A stretch of DNA of 64,000 bases from Gammaproteobacteria bacterium (lineage in GTDB: Bacteria > Pseudomonadota > Gammaproteobacteria > Pseudomonadales > Azotimanducaceae). Below are positions 55,896-64,000 of this stretch, piece by piece; position 1 is the first letter of the stretch; the number at the start of each line of letters is the position of its first letter. Below the pieces are notes generated by a model, which was not told the origin of the DNA, did no database searches, and worked only from the letters and a program-made list of their open reading frames with translations. The translations under genes were made by a program, and so were the position numbers. The stretch is from NCBI GenBank assembly GCA_026707945.1, contig JAPOVV010000115.1:248001-312000 (forward strand), given 5' to 3'.

Positions 55896-55935
55896 ACTGA
55901 TTATATATTCAGTAGTCACAACTGATATATACAGT
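55896..55935 (-). promoter_or_regulatory. nrdA promoter with two NrdR-box-like palindromes
   Basis: ACTGATTATATATTCAGT (55896-55913) and ACTGATATATACAGT (55921-55935) are inverted repeats with AT cores, 21 and 46 nt before the nrdA ATG. A TATAAT -10 (minus strand, 55900-55905) lies inside the first. The shape fits NrdR boxes; centre-to-centre spacing is ~23-24 nt, shorter than the usual ~31. Confidence 0.5.
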
Positions 55936-56415
55936 ACTCTTCGATTGATTCTTGGGCTGGGTTCGGACGTCCTTGTCATGACCCGGTCACATCTGAGTCC
56001 TCCGTGACGAATGGCATTCTAACAACTAGCGTTAACTTATTCAAGAACCCCATATTTGTCGATCGAACGCGACTGATTGATGGCGCTTCTGCGTCAATTT
56101 TTCGGCATCTTGCGCGCCTTTCACAAACTAGGTAAAAATCAGTCTCTTGCGCATTGACTGGATCGCGTTACAAGAAAAAGACTTGGGTTTAGTAAATGTG
56201 TCAATTGAAGCTCAAATATCGGTATATTCGGTTCACATTGATTTTTATAGAGTGATTAATTGAACAACCGCCTCGTCTTTGATCACACGAAATCGCCTGA
56301 ATTTACGATTTATGACATGGAGACGCCTATTTGAATAATCTGACACGAAACGTAAAGAAACACGTTTTTTCCGCGTTACGCGTTTCGCAATTCAATTGAG
56401 TGGCTAAAGTCGCAG
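55936..56415. other. Long gene-free region between nrdA and the ankyrin gene
   Basis: 480 nt, AT-rich toward 56200-56400. It holds a 24-codon frame at 56260-56334 (TTG start) and, after it, a weak stem AAACGT/ACGTTT with a 6-T run (56348-56370). These could form a leader/attenuator for the ankyrin gene, but neither is strong. No promoter called. Confidence 0.35.
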
Positions 56416-58680
56416 GTGTCAGAAGGTGTTCAAAAAGTGATTAACCGAGTTTCTACAGGCATCAAAGTTAAGACTCTTTCTCAGTCCGCATTTCAATTGC
56501 TCGCGCAAGCCAATCGACGACGCATTGGTGCGATCGCCCGATTACGTCGTTCTTCGCGCGAAGCGATAGAAATTCCAATCGAGTTGCGAACTGCTCAAGA
56601 CTGCGTTGCAATTGAGATGGGTCACACAGATTGGGATTCAATGTATCGACACATCGTAGAGCCACCTTCCGATCCACTAGAGGCGGATTTGTGGCTCGTA
56701 CGTCATTTACTCGAGGGCGAAGTAGAAGACATTGATATTGACAGGCTCGTCTCGCGCGCGAGTTCAACCAGTTCCTTGGGTTCTCGTTTAGCGATGCTCG
56801 ATCCAACCGTTTCGGTGAATCAGTTAATAGAGAACGGAGTGGATAGACCTCTACCGCCACTCGATGTCCCGGCGCTGGTGTACGTATGTTGCTCTAAATA
56901 TGGTTCAACGAACGCCAGGATGCGCGCTTTGCGGCGTGAATGGAGCGATGCATTGCTACAGAACGACGCGGATCCGAATGTAGGAATGCGCGAACGAGAT
57001 TCCATTCGTGGATTTCGGACGTGCTTGGGTGGTGCGATTGGATTTGCGCGAGACGCCCAGCTCGCTAAGCAGCTGCTTGCCGCTGGGGCGGATATCAATG
57101 ATGGACCCACGCTTTATGAAGGGAGCGCGATGTGGGAAGCGGTGCGTTTGTGCGATCACGTTGCGCTCGATGTCTTGATCAAAGCTAACCCGCCGGAATG
57201 GCATGTTTGCCATGCGCTCACCCATTGCCTGCAATTTCACGACGAGGGCATCTTAGAAACGCTCTTTGAGGGCGGTGCGGATCCAAATTGGGATAAGACG
57301 GTCTTCGGGATGGGCGGTAATGCGCTTCACGAAGCGATTCATTGTGACACTTCCATCGCGACGATTAAAACACTCGTGAATCACGGTGCGAGTATCGATG
57401 CGACTGACGAAGGCGGACGAACGCCTTTGGCCATCGCCGTCGCGCTAGGTCGTGAAGACATCGTTGCAACACTCATCGAAAGAGGGGCAGAATTTACGGA
57501 AGCTGACGATTTTGAGCGATTCGTCGGTGCGTGTTTTCGCGAGAACGAAACTGAAGCTGGAGAGATTAGGAGAAACGGTGCTATTTCGAAGGCAATGTCT
57601 TATCACGATCAGCTATGGCTACATGAAGCAATTAAGCGAGGGTCTCACAAGACACTTGAGCTGTTGCTTGCAATCGACTTTGATCTCGACACTATCGACT
57701 ACCAAGGAGAGACGGCGTTACATCGTGCTGTCCTGGAAGAAGATGAATACGCACTTGAGAGATTACTGAAACTCGGCGCTTCTGCCTCAACTCAGAACTT
57801 CGAAGGCGAAACGGTCATAGATTTAGCGGTTCGAGGTACTTCTCGACGCAACTTTCACATCGTTGACTCGCTTGCAAACTCACTCACGGAAGATCAATTC
57901 AATGTGCGTGGCGCACGCCTTTGCCCTCAACACGTTGAGTTGTTCGAACACGCCGCAGATGCGATCGCGAATGGAAATGCGGACGAACTAAAGGATTTGC
58001 TAACGACAAACCAGTACTTCAATAAAGCTCGCTCGATGCGACCGCATCGCTGCGCGCTCATAAATTACATCGGTGTCAACGGGTTCGAAGGCGAACGACA
58101 AAAGTCGCCCGAAAACGCGGTTGAGATCATCGAGATACTCCTCGATGCCGGCTGTGATCCGAACACCTTGTGCTACACCTATCGTGGCGGTCCAGGAGAA
58201 AACACACTCGGTTTGTTACTCTCAAGTGGCGTTGTGTCGTCGCCCCAACAGCAGATGGCGATGGTCCGTACGCTCGTAAAAGGCGGTGCGACCATCGGTG
58301 CCGAGTATCAGCTTTTCTTTGCACTCCTCGATGCAAAGGAGTCCAATACAGTCGCTGATTTCGTCAGCTCAGTTGATATCCACGACGATTCACTGCGAGA
58401 GGTCTTTTTCGCTCTCGCCAGCAATCGCGAACTTGCACTGATGGAAGAATTGCTAGATGCGGGATTGGATATCAACGCAAGCAACGATTTAAATCAAACT
58501 GCCCTTCACTGGGCAGCGTTCAATGGCGACGTGACGGTTGTTGATTGGTTACTCGAACATGGCGCAGATCACACGCTGCAAGAATTGCAGTTCGATGGCA
58601 CCTGCGCCGGATGGGCGGATGCAGGTGGCCACTCCGATCTAGCGAAACGGCTTGCGCAGCTGAAATCCGATCGATCATAA
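56416..58680 (+). CDS. Large ankyrin-repeat protein
   Basis: 754 residues from GTG 56416. The N-terminal ~130 residues are basic, non-repetitive and unrecognised (A-F-Q-L-L-A-Q-A-N-R-R-R-I-G). More than ten ankyrin repeats follow in two blocks (for example A-A-G-A-D-I-N-D-G, N-H-G-A-S-I-D-A-T-D-E-G-G-R-T-P-L, D-A-G-L-D-I-N-A-S-N, E-H-G-A-D-H-T-L). No signal peptide. It ends 3 nt before the convergent argF stop. Function unknown; not close in sequence to the bfr-linked ankyrin protein. Confidence 0.85.
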   Translation: MSEGVQKVINRVSTGIKVKTLSQSAFQLLAQANRRRIGAIARLRRSSREAIEIPIELRTAQDCVAIEMGHTDWDSMYRHIVEPPSDPLEADLWLVRHLLEGEVEDIDIDRLVSRASSTSSLGSRLAMLDPTVSVNQLIENGVDRPLPPLDVPALVYVCCSKYGSTNARMRALRREWSDALLQNDADPNVGMRERDSIRGFRTCLGGAIGFARDAQLAKQLLAAGADINDGPTLYEGSAMWEAVRLCDHVALDVLIKANPPEWHVCHALTHCLQFHDEGILETLFEGGADPNWDKTVFGMGGNALHEAIHCDTSIATIKTLVNHGASIDATDEGGRTPLAIAVALGREDIVATLIERGAEFTEADDFERFVGACFRENETEAGEIRRNGAISKAMSYHDQLWLHEAIKRGSHKTLELLLAIDFDLDTIDYQGETALHRAVLEEDEYALERLLKLGASASTQNFEGETVIDLAVRGTSRRNFHIVDSLANSLTEDQFNVRGARLCPQHVELFEHAADAIANGNADELKDLLTTNQYFNKARSMRPHRCALINYIGVNGFEGERQKSPENAVEIIEILLDAGCDPNTLCYTYRGGPGENTLGLLLSSGVVSSPQQQMAMVRTLVKGGATIGAEYQLFFALLDAKESNTVADFVSSVDIHDDSLREVFFALASNRELALMEELLDAGLDINASNDLNQTALHWAAFNGDVTVVDWLLEHGADHTLQELQFDGTCAGWADAGGHSDLAKRLAQLKSDRS

Positions 58681-58683
58681 GAC

Positions 58684-59577
58684 CTAATTGAGTAGAAACT
58701 CCATCAGGGCTTTTTGTGAATGAAGGCGATTGCCGCTTTCTTCCCAGACCAACGAACGAGGATCGTCTAGAACATATTCGTCGACTTCTTCACCGCGATG
58801 CGCGGGTAGGCAGTGCAGAAATATGGCGTCGTGTTTTGCTTTATCAAGCAAGTTTGATGTGATCTGAAAGCCGTCGAATGCCTTGACCCGGTGAGTATCT
58901 TCTTCATGACCCATCGAAGACCAGACGTCAGTCACTACAACGTCCGCATTTAGAACTGCATCTGACGGTGAATCCATAAATTCAACATGGTTGCTACATT
59001 TGACGTACTTGGCACTTGGTCTGTAGTCGAGCGGCGTAGCGACCTTTAAATCAAATCCGAAAATCGTGGATGCCTCGATGAACGATTGACACATGTTGTA
59101 ACCGTCACCAACAAAGGCAACTTCACGCCCTTCGATCTCACCTTGCGATTCAACGATTGTCATGATGTCTGCCAGTAACTGGCAGGGATGCAGTTCGTTG
59201 CTCATGCCGTTTATCACAGGTATGTCCGAGTGACGGGCGTACTCGTCGATTGTCGCTTGATCCTTCGCGCGAATCATGACGATGTCGACCATCTTCGCAA
59301 GTACGCGGGCGGTATCTTTGATTGGTTCACCACGACCGAGTTGCGTATCTCTGGGACTCAAGAAAATCGATTGACCGCCGAGTTGAGCGATACCGGCTTC
59401 AAATGCCACTCGGGTTCGCGTTGAACTAAGTTCGAAGATCATCGCGAGCGTCTTATTAGCACACGTTTGATGAGGTGAGCCGTCATGACGTAAACGTTTG
59501 AGCTCGATTGCGCGCTCGATCAGATTGTTTAACTCATCAACGGAGAAATCTCTGAGCCTTAAAAAATGGCGAGACAT
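58684..59577 (-). CDS. argF: Ornithine carbamoyltransferase
   Basis: 297 residues from ATG 59577, which overlaps the argD stop as TGATG; a GTG one codon earlier is possible. S-T-R-T-R-V-A-F-E binds carbamoyl phosphate, H-P-C-Q-L-L-A-D, and H-C-L-P-A-H-R-G-E-E. Makes citrulline from ornithine in arginine synthesis. Confidence 0.95.
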   Translation of the reverse strand: MSRHFLRLRDFSVDELNNLIERAIELKRLRHDGSPHQTCANKTLAMIFELSSTRTRVAFEAGIAQLGGQSIFLSPRDTQLGRGEPIKDTARVLAKMVDIVMIRAKDQATIDEYARHSDIPVINGMSNELHPCQLLADIMTIVESQGEIEGREVAFVGDGYNMCQSFIEASTIFGFDLKVATPLDYRPSAKYVKCSNHVEFMDSPSDAVLNADVVVTDVWSSMGHEEDTHRVKAFDGFQITSNLLDKAKHDAIFLHCLPAHRGEEVDEYVLDDPRSLVWEESGNRLHSQKALMEFLLN

Positions 59578-60737
59578 CACACGTGGTTCTTTATCAAATC
59601 GGTCACGATCTCAACCATCTGATCGGCTTCATCGGACGTGATGTTCAACGGCGGTAGAAGGCGAACGACTGTATCCGTCGTGACGTTCATTAACAAGCCT
59701 TTGTCCATGGCTTGCAGCACCAATTCCGCGCATGGTTCGGTCAGTTCGATCCCGATCATCATGCCTTTGCCACGGATCTCTTTAACGTTGTTGCAATCCG
59801 CAAGGTTTTTTGCGAAAGCGTCGCGCATCCTCTGTCCTGTTCGAGCGGCTTGCTCAATCACCCCGTCTCGAAGTTCGGCTATCGTGGCGTTTGCAGCGGC
59901 ACATGCCAGTGGATTGCCTCCGAACGTGCTTGCGTGTGTACCGGCAACGAGTGTCTCAGCCGCAACGCCGCGCGCAAGACAAGCCCCGATTGGGACGCCA
60001 TTGGCTAGACCTTTAGCGAGCGTTACGACATCAGGGAGTATGGTGGTATGTTGAAACGCAAAGTACTTGCCTGTACGACCATTGCCCGTTTGGACTTCAT
60101 CTAGCATGAGCAGCATGTTGTTCGCGTCACAAACGCGGCGTAATTCTTCGAGATAGTTATCCGCGGGCACGTGGACGCCGCCTTCGCCGAGAATAGGTTC
60201 GACGAGAATGGCAACGACGTTTGGATCCACGGCGCGTTCTTCAACAGCCCCAACGTCATTGAAGGGGATGTGTTCAAAGCCTAGTGGAAGGGGATCGAAG
60301 CCAGCTCGTACCTTCTCTTGGCCTGTCGCGGTCAGTGTCGCAAGGGTACGGCCATGGAAGCTACCTTCGATTACGAGTGTCGTTGGAACTGAGACGCCGC
60401 GGTCATTTCCATACTTTCGAGCGAGCTTGAGCGCCGCTTCATTCGACTCTGCGCCGGAATTGCAGAAAAACACGTTGTCCATGCCACTGATCTCGCACAA
60501 CGTCGTGGCGAGTATCTCCTGTTCGGGAATGCCGTAGAGATTTGAAGTGTGAATCAGTTTGTTGGCTTGAGTCGAGAGAGCGTCCGCGACTTTTGGGTGT
60601 GCGTGACCCAGCACGCAAACGGCGATGCCGGACAAACCATCGAGGAACCGTCGACCGTCGTCTGCTGTGAGGTAAGTACCTTCTCCACTCACGAAGGTGA
60701 CCGGGTAACGGTTATAGGTTGGCATGATGCTAGTCAT
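59577..60737 (-). CDS. argD: Acetylornithine aminotransferase
   Basis: 386 residues. N-S-G-A-E-S-N-E-A-A-L-K, G-S-F-H-G-R-T, L-M-L-D-E-V-Q-T-G-N-G-R-T-G, and the PLP Lys in T-L-A-K-G-L-A-N-G-V-P. Class III aminotransferase of arginine (and possibly lysine) synthesis. AAAGG 9 nt before ATG 60737. Coupled to argF. Confidence 0.95.
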   Translation of the reverse strand: MTSIMPTYNRYPVTFVSGEGTYLTADDGRRFLDGLSGIAVCVLGHAHPKVADALSTQANKLIHTSNLYGIPEQEILATTLCEISGMDNVFFCNSGAESNEAALKLARKYGNDRGVSVPTTLVIEGSFHGRTLATLTATGQEKVRAGFDPLPLGFEHIPFNDVGAVEERAVDPNVVAILVEPILGEGGVHVPADNYLEELRRVCDANNMLLMLDEVQTGNGRTGKYFAFQHTTILPDVVTLAKGLANGVPIGACLARGVAAETLVAGTHASTFGGNPLACAAANATIAELRDGVIEQAARTGQRMRDAFAKNLADCNNVKEIRGKGMMIGIELTEPCAELVLQAMDKGLLMNVTTDTVVRLLPPLNITSDEADQMVEIVTDLIKNHV

Positions 60738-60775
60738 TGCACGGTACCTTTAAAGTCCTTAAGCACACAAAAACA

Positions 60776-60801
60776 AAAAAGTAGCCGTGCGGCTACTTTT
60801 T
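60776..60801 (-). terminator. Rho-independent terminator after the PatB/MalY gene
   Basis: Perfect 11-bp stem AAAAAGTAGCC/GGCTACTTTTT with a 4-nt loop; on the minus strand it continues TTTTTTGTTTTTG. It lies 43 nt past the PatB stop and separates that gene from argD. It may also work in the plus direction. Confidence 0.9.
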
Positions 60802-60843
60802 GAAGCGGGATAGTTTAAGCAGATAAGTTAAAAGTTCAAAGCG

Positions 60844-62004
60844 CTAATTTGAAGTGGGCGCACAGGCCGATGCGGTTTCGAGTCGACTGATCCCTCGTTT
60901 GAGAACTGATTGTGGCGTGGCGAAATTGAAACGGACAAAACCTGGCGCACCAAACTCGACACCGTCCGAGAAGCCGAGACCATGTGACTCGAAGTAGGCT
61001 GCATGGTCGCTGACAGGTATCTTGCGCGCGTCAATCCAGCCGAGATGCGTACCCTCGACGGGCGCCATGGAGAGGTTCGGTAACTTGCGGACGGAGTCTG
61101 TCAATATGTCTCGATTTGCGCGAAGATACGTCTGCAGTTCGTCCAACCAGGTTGAGTTGTCACTGTACGCAGCGATCGCGGCGGCATACGCTAAAGGTGA
61201 TACGCTGCTCATCCATCCGTTCTTTGCCGTATCGAAACGCTCACGAAGCTCTGGATTTCGTATCACCGCGAAGGCGCTTTGTAATCCTGCGATGTTGTAG
61301 CTCTTCGTATGAGAGATAAGAGTGATTGTGTTTTCTTCAATTTCTTCACCGAGCGTCGCTAACGGGATATGGGTAGAGCCTGGTTCAAGGCAGATTCCCC
61401 AGTGGATTTCATCGCTGACGATGGCCGTATTCGTACGAAGGCAGATTTCCGCGAGAGCTTGAAGTTCGTCGCGGGTATAGATGCGACCGGTTGGGTTCTG
61501 AGGGTTGCTGAGCATGACCGTGCGAGACGATTTGTCGCTTGTCTTGCTTTCGATGTCGTCGAAATCCATGACCCATTGATCGTTGTGTAATTGCAGCGGC
61601 GACCTGATTTGTTCGCGATGATTGATTGCGGCCGTTTTGAGAAATGGTGGATAGATGGGTGTCATGACGACGGACGCGTCGCCATCGTCGCCCACGCAGC
61701 GAACGGCCGCGTTTAAGCCGGGTACAAGCGATGTGAATGCGACAAGCCAATCGGGATGGATTCGCCAGCCAAAGCGTCTTTCAGCCCAATCAATAAACAC
61801 ACCGGCTAGTTCCTCGGGGAGTTCGGTGTAGCCGATAACAGGGTGATCCAGTCGAGACCGAATCGCATCGAGAATGAACTCAGGGGTCGCAAAGTCCATA
61901 TCGGCAACCCAGAAAGGCAGGATATCTCGTTCGCCGTACTTCACCCACTTGGAACTTGAAGAGACACGACGGTCGTATACGGTGTCAAAATCGAATACAG
62001 GCAT
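60844..62004 (-). CDS. MalY/PatB-type PLP aminotransferase (C-S lyase)
   Basis: 386 residues. W-V-A-D-M-D-F near the N-terminus, V-I-G-Y-T, L-S-N-P-Q-N-P-T-G-R-I-Y, V-S-D-E-I-H-W-G, and the PLP Lys in S-H-T-K-S-Y-N-I-A-G-L. This branch includes cystathionine beta-lyases. C-S lyase activity is likely; a role in methionine synthesis is inferred. Confidence 0.9.
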   Translation of the reverse strand: MPVFDFDTVYDRRVSSSSKWVKYGERDILPFWVADMDFATPEFILDAIRSRLDHPVIGYTELPEELAGVFIDWAERRFGWRIHPDWLVAFTSLVPGLNAAVRCVGDDGDASVVMTPIYPPFLKTAAINHREQIRSPLQLHNDQWVMDFDDIESKTSDKSSRTVMLSNPQNPTGRIYTRDELQALAEICLRTNTAIVSDEIHWGICLEPGSTHIPLATLGEEIEENTITLISHTKSYNIAGLQSAFAVIRNPELRERFDTAKNGWMSSVSPLAYAAAIAAYSDNSTWLDELQTYLRANRDILTDSVRKLPNLSMAPVEGTHLGWIDARKIPVSDHAAYFESHGLGFSDGVEFGAPGFVRFNFATPQSVLKRGISRLETASACAPTSN

Positions 62005-62166
62005 GCGTTAAACCGATGGAGTTGTATTCATTTGGAACGTCCGGACAGTAGGAATTGAGCGAGTTCACGGCACTTCTGACACGTAAAGTGCTAATTGGTT
62101 TCGTGTGTATTGAGGGAGAATACTTGGCGTCGTACTCTAAACTGCGCAGCTGGTTGTAGAAGGAGT

Positions 62167-64000
62167 TCAGTTGGCGAGTCGTTCGTCGAGCGTCCCCGTG
62201 AGATCCTCTTCGACGAGTGACCGGTAAGTCGCTGCATCCATTCCTAGCTCTTGGTCAAACACTTCCTGGCTATGTTGTCCAACGCAGGGCGCAGGTCGGA
62301 TCGGGGGTGTGCCTAGGGTAGAAAATCGAAACGGTCGTCCTGGCATCCAGTTGCTACCTGATTCAGGATGATGCACCTTTTCGATAAAACCAGCATCTCG
62401 AAGCGCTTGGTCAGGTTTGCTGTACAGCTCTATTAGTGGAACGACTCTCGATGCACAAATTCCAGCGTCTCGCAACTGGGTTGCCAGATGCTCTGCATCT
62501 TTATTGCACACCCACTCGTTTAGGACTTGGTCGATATCCGCTTCTCTCGCTTTTCGAGATATCTCGTCTCTGAATACTGGGTCCACTAGACGATCGTCCG
62601 CCACCAGTCGGACGAGAGCAGACCACATTTCGTCAGTCTCTACTGCGATCGCAATCCAATCGTCCCCTGCCGCCTTGTACATGTTGTGAGGAGCGTGCGC
62701 TAGATGCCTATTCCCTCCTGGTGAAGGGATTTCTCCACATGCGTCATATTCGATGACCGCGTCGCCTATGGCCGAAGAGACGGCTTCCATCATGGACAAG
62801 TCAACACGTTGTGGTTCACCTGTCCGATCCCGGTGTTGCAGTGCTGCCATGATGGTTGCGACAAGGAAATAACCACTGATCGGATCGGGATACAAACCGC
62901 CAGTATTCATCCCGGAGTCGCCGTCGTAACCATGAATCGACGACAAGCCAGCCATGGGTTCAGTCGTCGCGCCGTTCGCGGGATAGTGACTATAAGGACC
63001 GGATTCCCCATACCCAGAGATCGACGCCCAGATCATGCCTGGTTTCACAGCATGGAGTCGCTCGAGTGTGACGCCCCAGCGCGGCAGAACGGTCGGGCGG
63101 AAATTGTCAATGAGCATGTCGAACTTCGGGATTAGCTGCCAAAGGATCTCCTGTCCTTTCGGATGAGTCAAATCGAGGTCGATCTCTCGCTTATGCAAGT
63201 TCACTGAGTTGTAGTGTCCTTGATTATTTGGAACGTGCTGAGTGCGCGTTTCGTCTCGTACGCCCGCAGGAACGACATTGCTAATGCGGCGAAAGGCGTC
63301 GGGGTGTTTTATCGATGCAATTTGCACGACATCTGCACCAAGTAGCGCCAACAGTTCGGTAGCGAACGTACCGGACCACGCTTGGCCGAAACTCAACACG
63401 CGTATTCCGGAGAGAGGACCCTCAGAATACGATCGTGCAGCTTCAGATTGTGGGGATTCCGTTTTAGTGCGACGGACTTCGTCTAGCGAATGCTCCCCGA
63501 GTCTCGGCGCAGGGGTGTGCACCCGCCATGGCGATGGGTGTAACTTGGCTGGCGCGCCGGAAACTCGAACTTTATGACCGGCGATTGCGGTTTCAGCGAA
63601 ATAGTCACGATCCTGCAAGTGTTCGTTTTCTACCAAATCATCAATGTTCTGTACGACACCGATAACGCATCGCAACTCCGCTAGTGCATGAAACACTGGC
63701 CATCGCTGCAATTTTGGCAGGGATTCGGCGAGGCCGTGCACAACATCTCGGAGGTCTTGTGAGTGACGACCGATATCGGAAATGAGTTCCGGTCTTCTAC
63801 CTTGCGCAGGAAGCCCACAAACGTTCATAGCGGCGGTCCAGTTGTGAAAATCGGCCAAACCTAAGTTCATACGGCCGTCTGCTAGGTTCCATAACGGACC
63901 AGGCGACCCACGAGGTCTGCCACCGCCTGGACCACGATTGGCCGATCGCCCGTGATATACGCCAGCAACACCCCAAGGATGAACGGTTAAGGCGTACGCC
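62167..64000 (-). CDS. Tandem-fused CaiB/BaiF CoA-transferase, 5' end beyond window
   Basis: The frame stays open from the stop at 62167 to the window edge, so at least 610 residues are seen. The first part ends a CoA-transferase domain (G-R-M-N-L-G...D-Y-F-A-E-T, then L-G-E-H-S). A second, complete domain begins G-P-L-S-G-I-R-V-L-S-F-G-Q-A-W-S-G with G-A-D-V-V-Q-I, and V-D-L-S-M-M-E-A where Glu stands at the usual catalytic Asp. Two-domain CaiB proteins are known. Substrates unknown. Confidence 0.9.
   Translation of the reverse strand, partial: AYALTVHPWGVAGVYHGRSANRGPGGGRPRGSPGPLWNLADGRMNLGLADFHNWTAAMNVCGLPAQGRRPELISDIGRHSQDLRDVVHGLAESLPKLQRWPVFHALAELRCVIGVVQNIDDLVENEHLQDRDYFAETAIAGHKVRVSGAPAKLHPSPWRVHTPAPRLGEHSLDEVRRTKTESPQSEAARSYSEGPLSGIRVLSFGQAWSGTFATELLALLGADVVQIASIKHPDAFRRISNVVPAGVRDETRTQHVPNNQGHYNSVNLHKREIDLDLTHPKGQEILWQLIPKFDMLIDNFRPTVLPRWGVTLERLHAVKPGMIWASISGYGESGPYSHYPANGATTEPMAGLSSIHGYDGDSGMNTGGLYPDPISGYFLVATIMAALQHRDRTGEPQRVDLSMMEAVSSAIGDAVIEYDACGEIPSPGGNRHLAHAPHNMYKAAGDDWIAIAVETDEMWSALVRLVADDRLVDPVFRDEISRKAREADIDQVLNEWVCNKDAEHLATQLRDAGICASRVVPLIELYSKPDQALRDAGFIEKVHHPESGSNWMPGRPFRFSTLGTPPIRPAPCVGQHSQEVFDQELGMDAATYRSLVEEDLTGTLDERLAN

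Noticed and set aside
56260-56334. 24-codon frame upstream of the ankyrin gene
   Set aside because: TTG start without ribosome-binding site; listed only as a remark on the gene-free region.
59638-60054. Long open frames antisense to argD
   Set aside because: Shadow of the aminotransferase gene; no start signal and no recognisable domain.
1-64000. Search by eye for CRISPR arrays, transposases, integrases and long direct repeats
   Set aside because: None seen; the single tRNA gene is intact and has no attachment-site repeat that I can find nearby.

Overview
The window looks like chromosomal DNA of a free-living, probably marine, heterotrophic gammaproteobacterium. GC is around 50% by eye. The housekeeping genes support this placement: class Ia ribonucleotide reductase, ArgD/ArgF, a PdxA-linked RibB with a degenerate RibA half, DinG, a PtrA-like M16 protease, DUF349, Bfd/Bfr. 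The accessory genes are typical of marine degraders: CaiB/BaiF CoA-transferases, phytanoyl-CoA-type dioxygenases, epoxide hydrolases, a TonB receptor and an arabinofuranosidase. I see no phage, transposase, CRISPR array or rRNA. Genes are packed tightly. Start/stop overlaps (ATGA, TAATG, GTGA) are common within operons. Four convergent gene pairs interlock by exactly 4 nt at their stop codons, and one divergent pair shares a CATG at its two start codons. Species-level placement cannot be made from this sequence alone.

Layout. 1-510: end of an ASPIC/UnbV protein. 525-5535 (minus): a four-gene operon in the order GAPDH-like pseudoenzyme, canonical GAPDH, secreted DUF3604 protein, HIT hydrolase. 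6125-9444 (plus): a five-gene operon in the order di-iron ferritin-like protein, ligandless paralogue, two SCP2-like proteins, FmdB zinc ribbon. 9452-15547: small membrane protein, SSS symporter, alpha/beta hydrolase, CoA-transferase, unknown, sirtuin, secreted unknown. 15736-18490: MerR/TPR protein, then a Fur-type iron-storage locus (bfd, bfr, ankyrin). 18705-22292: amidohydrolase, tRNA-Arg(TCG), PhyH dioxygenase, small membrane protein. 22670-28071: substrate-binding lipoprotein, duplicated helical periplasmic protein and TonB receptor. 28216-33185: SDR + PhyH operon, CoA-transferase, GH51. 33493-38112: DUF1993, ribB-pdxA, Zn-alcohol dehydrogenase + FAH hydrolase. 38167-51322: Bcp, SLT lipoprotein, PQQ-type sugar dehydrogenase-like protein, DinG, M16 protease, epoxide hydrolase, glycerate-kinase-like protein, DUF349 protein, alpha/beta hydrolase. 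51461-58680: nrdB, nrdA with NrdR-like boxes, large ankyrin protein. 58684-64000: argF, argD, terminator, PatB/MalY aminotransferase, and a tandem-fused CoA-transferase running off the end.

The strongest candidate for an undescribed system is the 6125-9444 operon. A di-iron protein with all metal ligands visible is paired with a paralogue that has lost every one of them, followed by a pair of small SCP2-like lipid-carrier proteins and a zinc ribbon. This resembles active/structural subunit pairs of bacterial di-iron oxygenases (PaaA/PaaC, MmoX/MmoY), but with lipid carriers in place of an encoded reductase or ferredoxin. Divergent from it lies a second active/inactive pair: a canonical GAPDH translationally coupled to a paralogue in which the catalytic Cys is Ser.

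Functional assignments are by motif reading only; no database search was run. Residue positions were counted by hand and may be off by a few.
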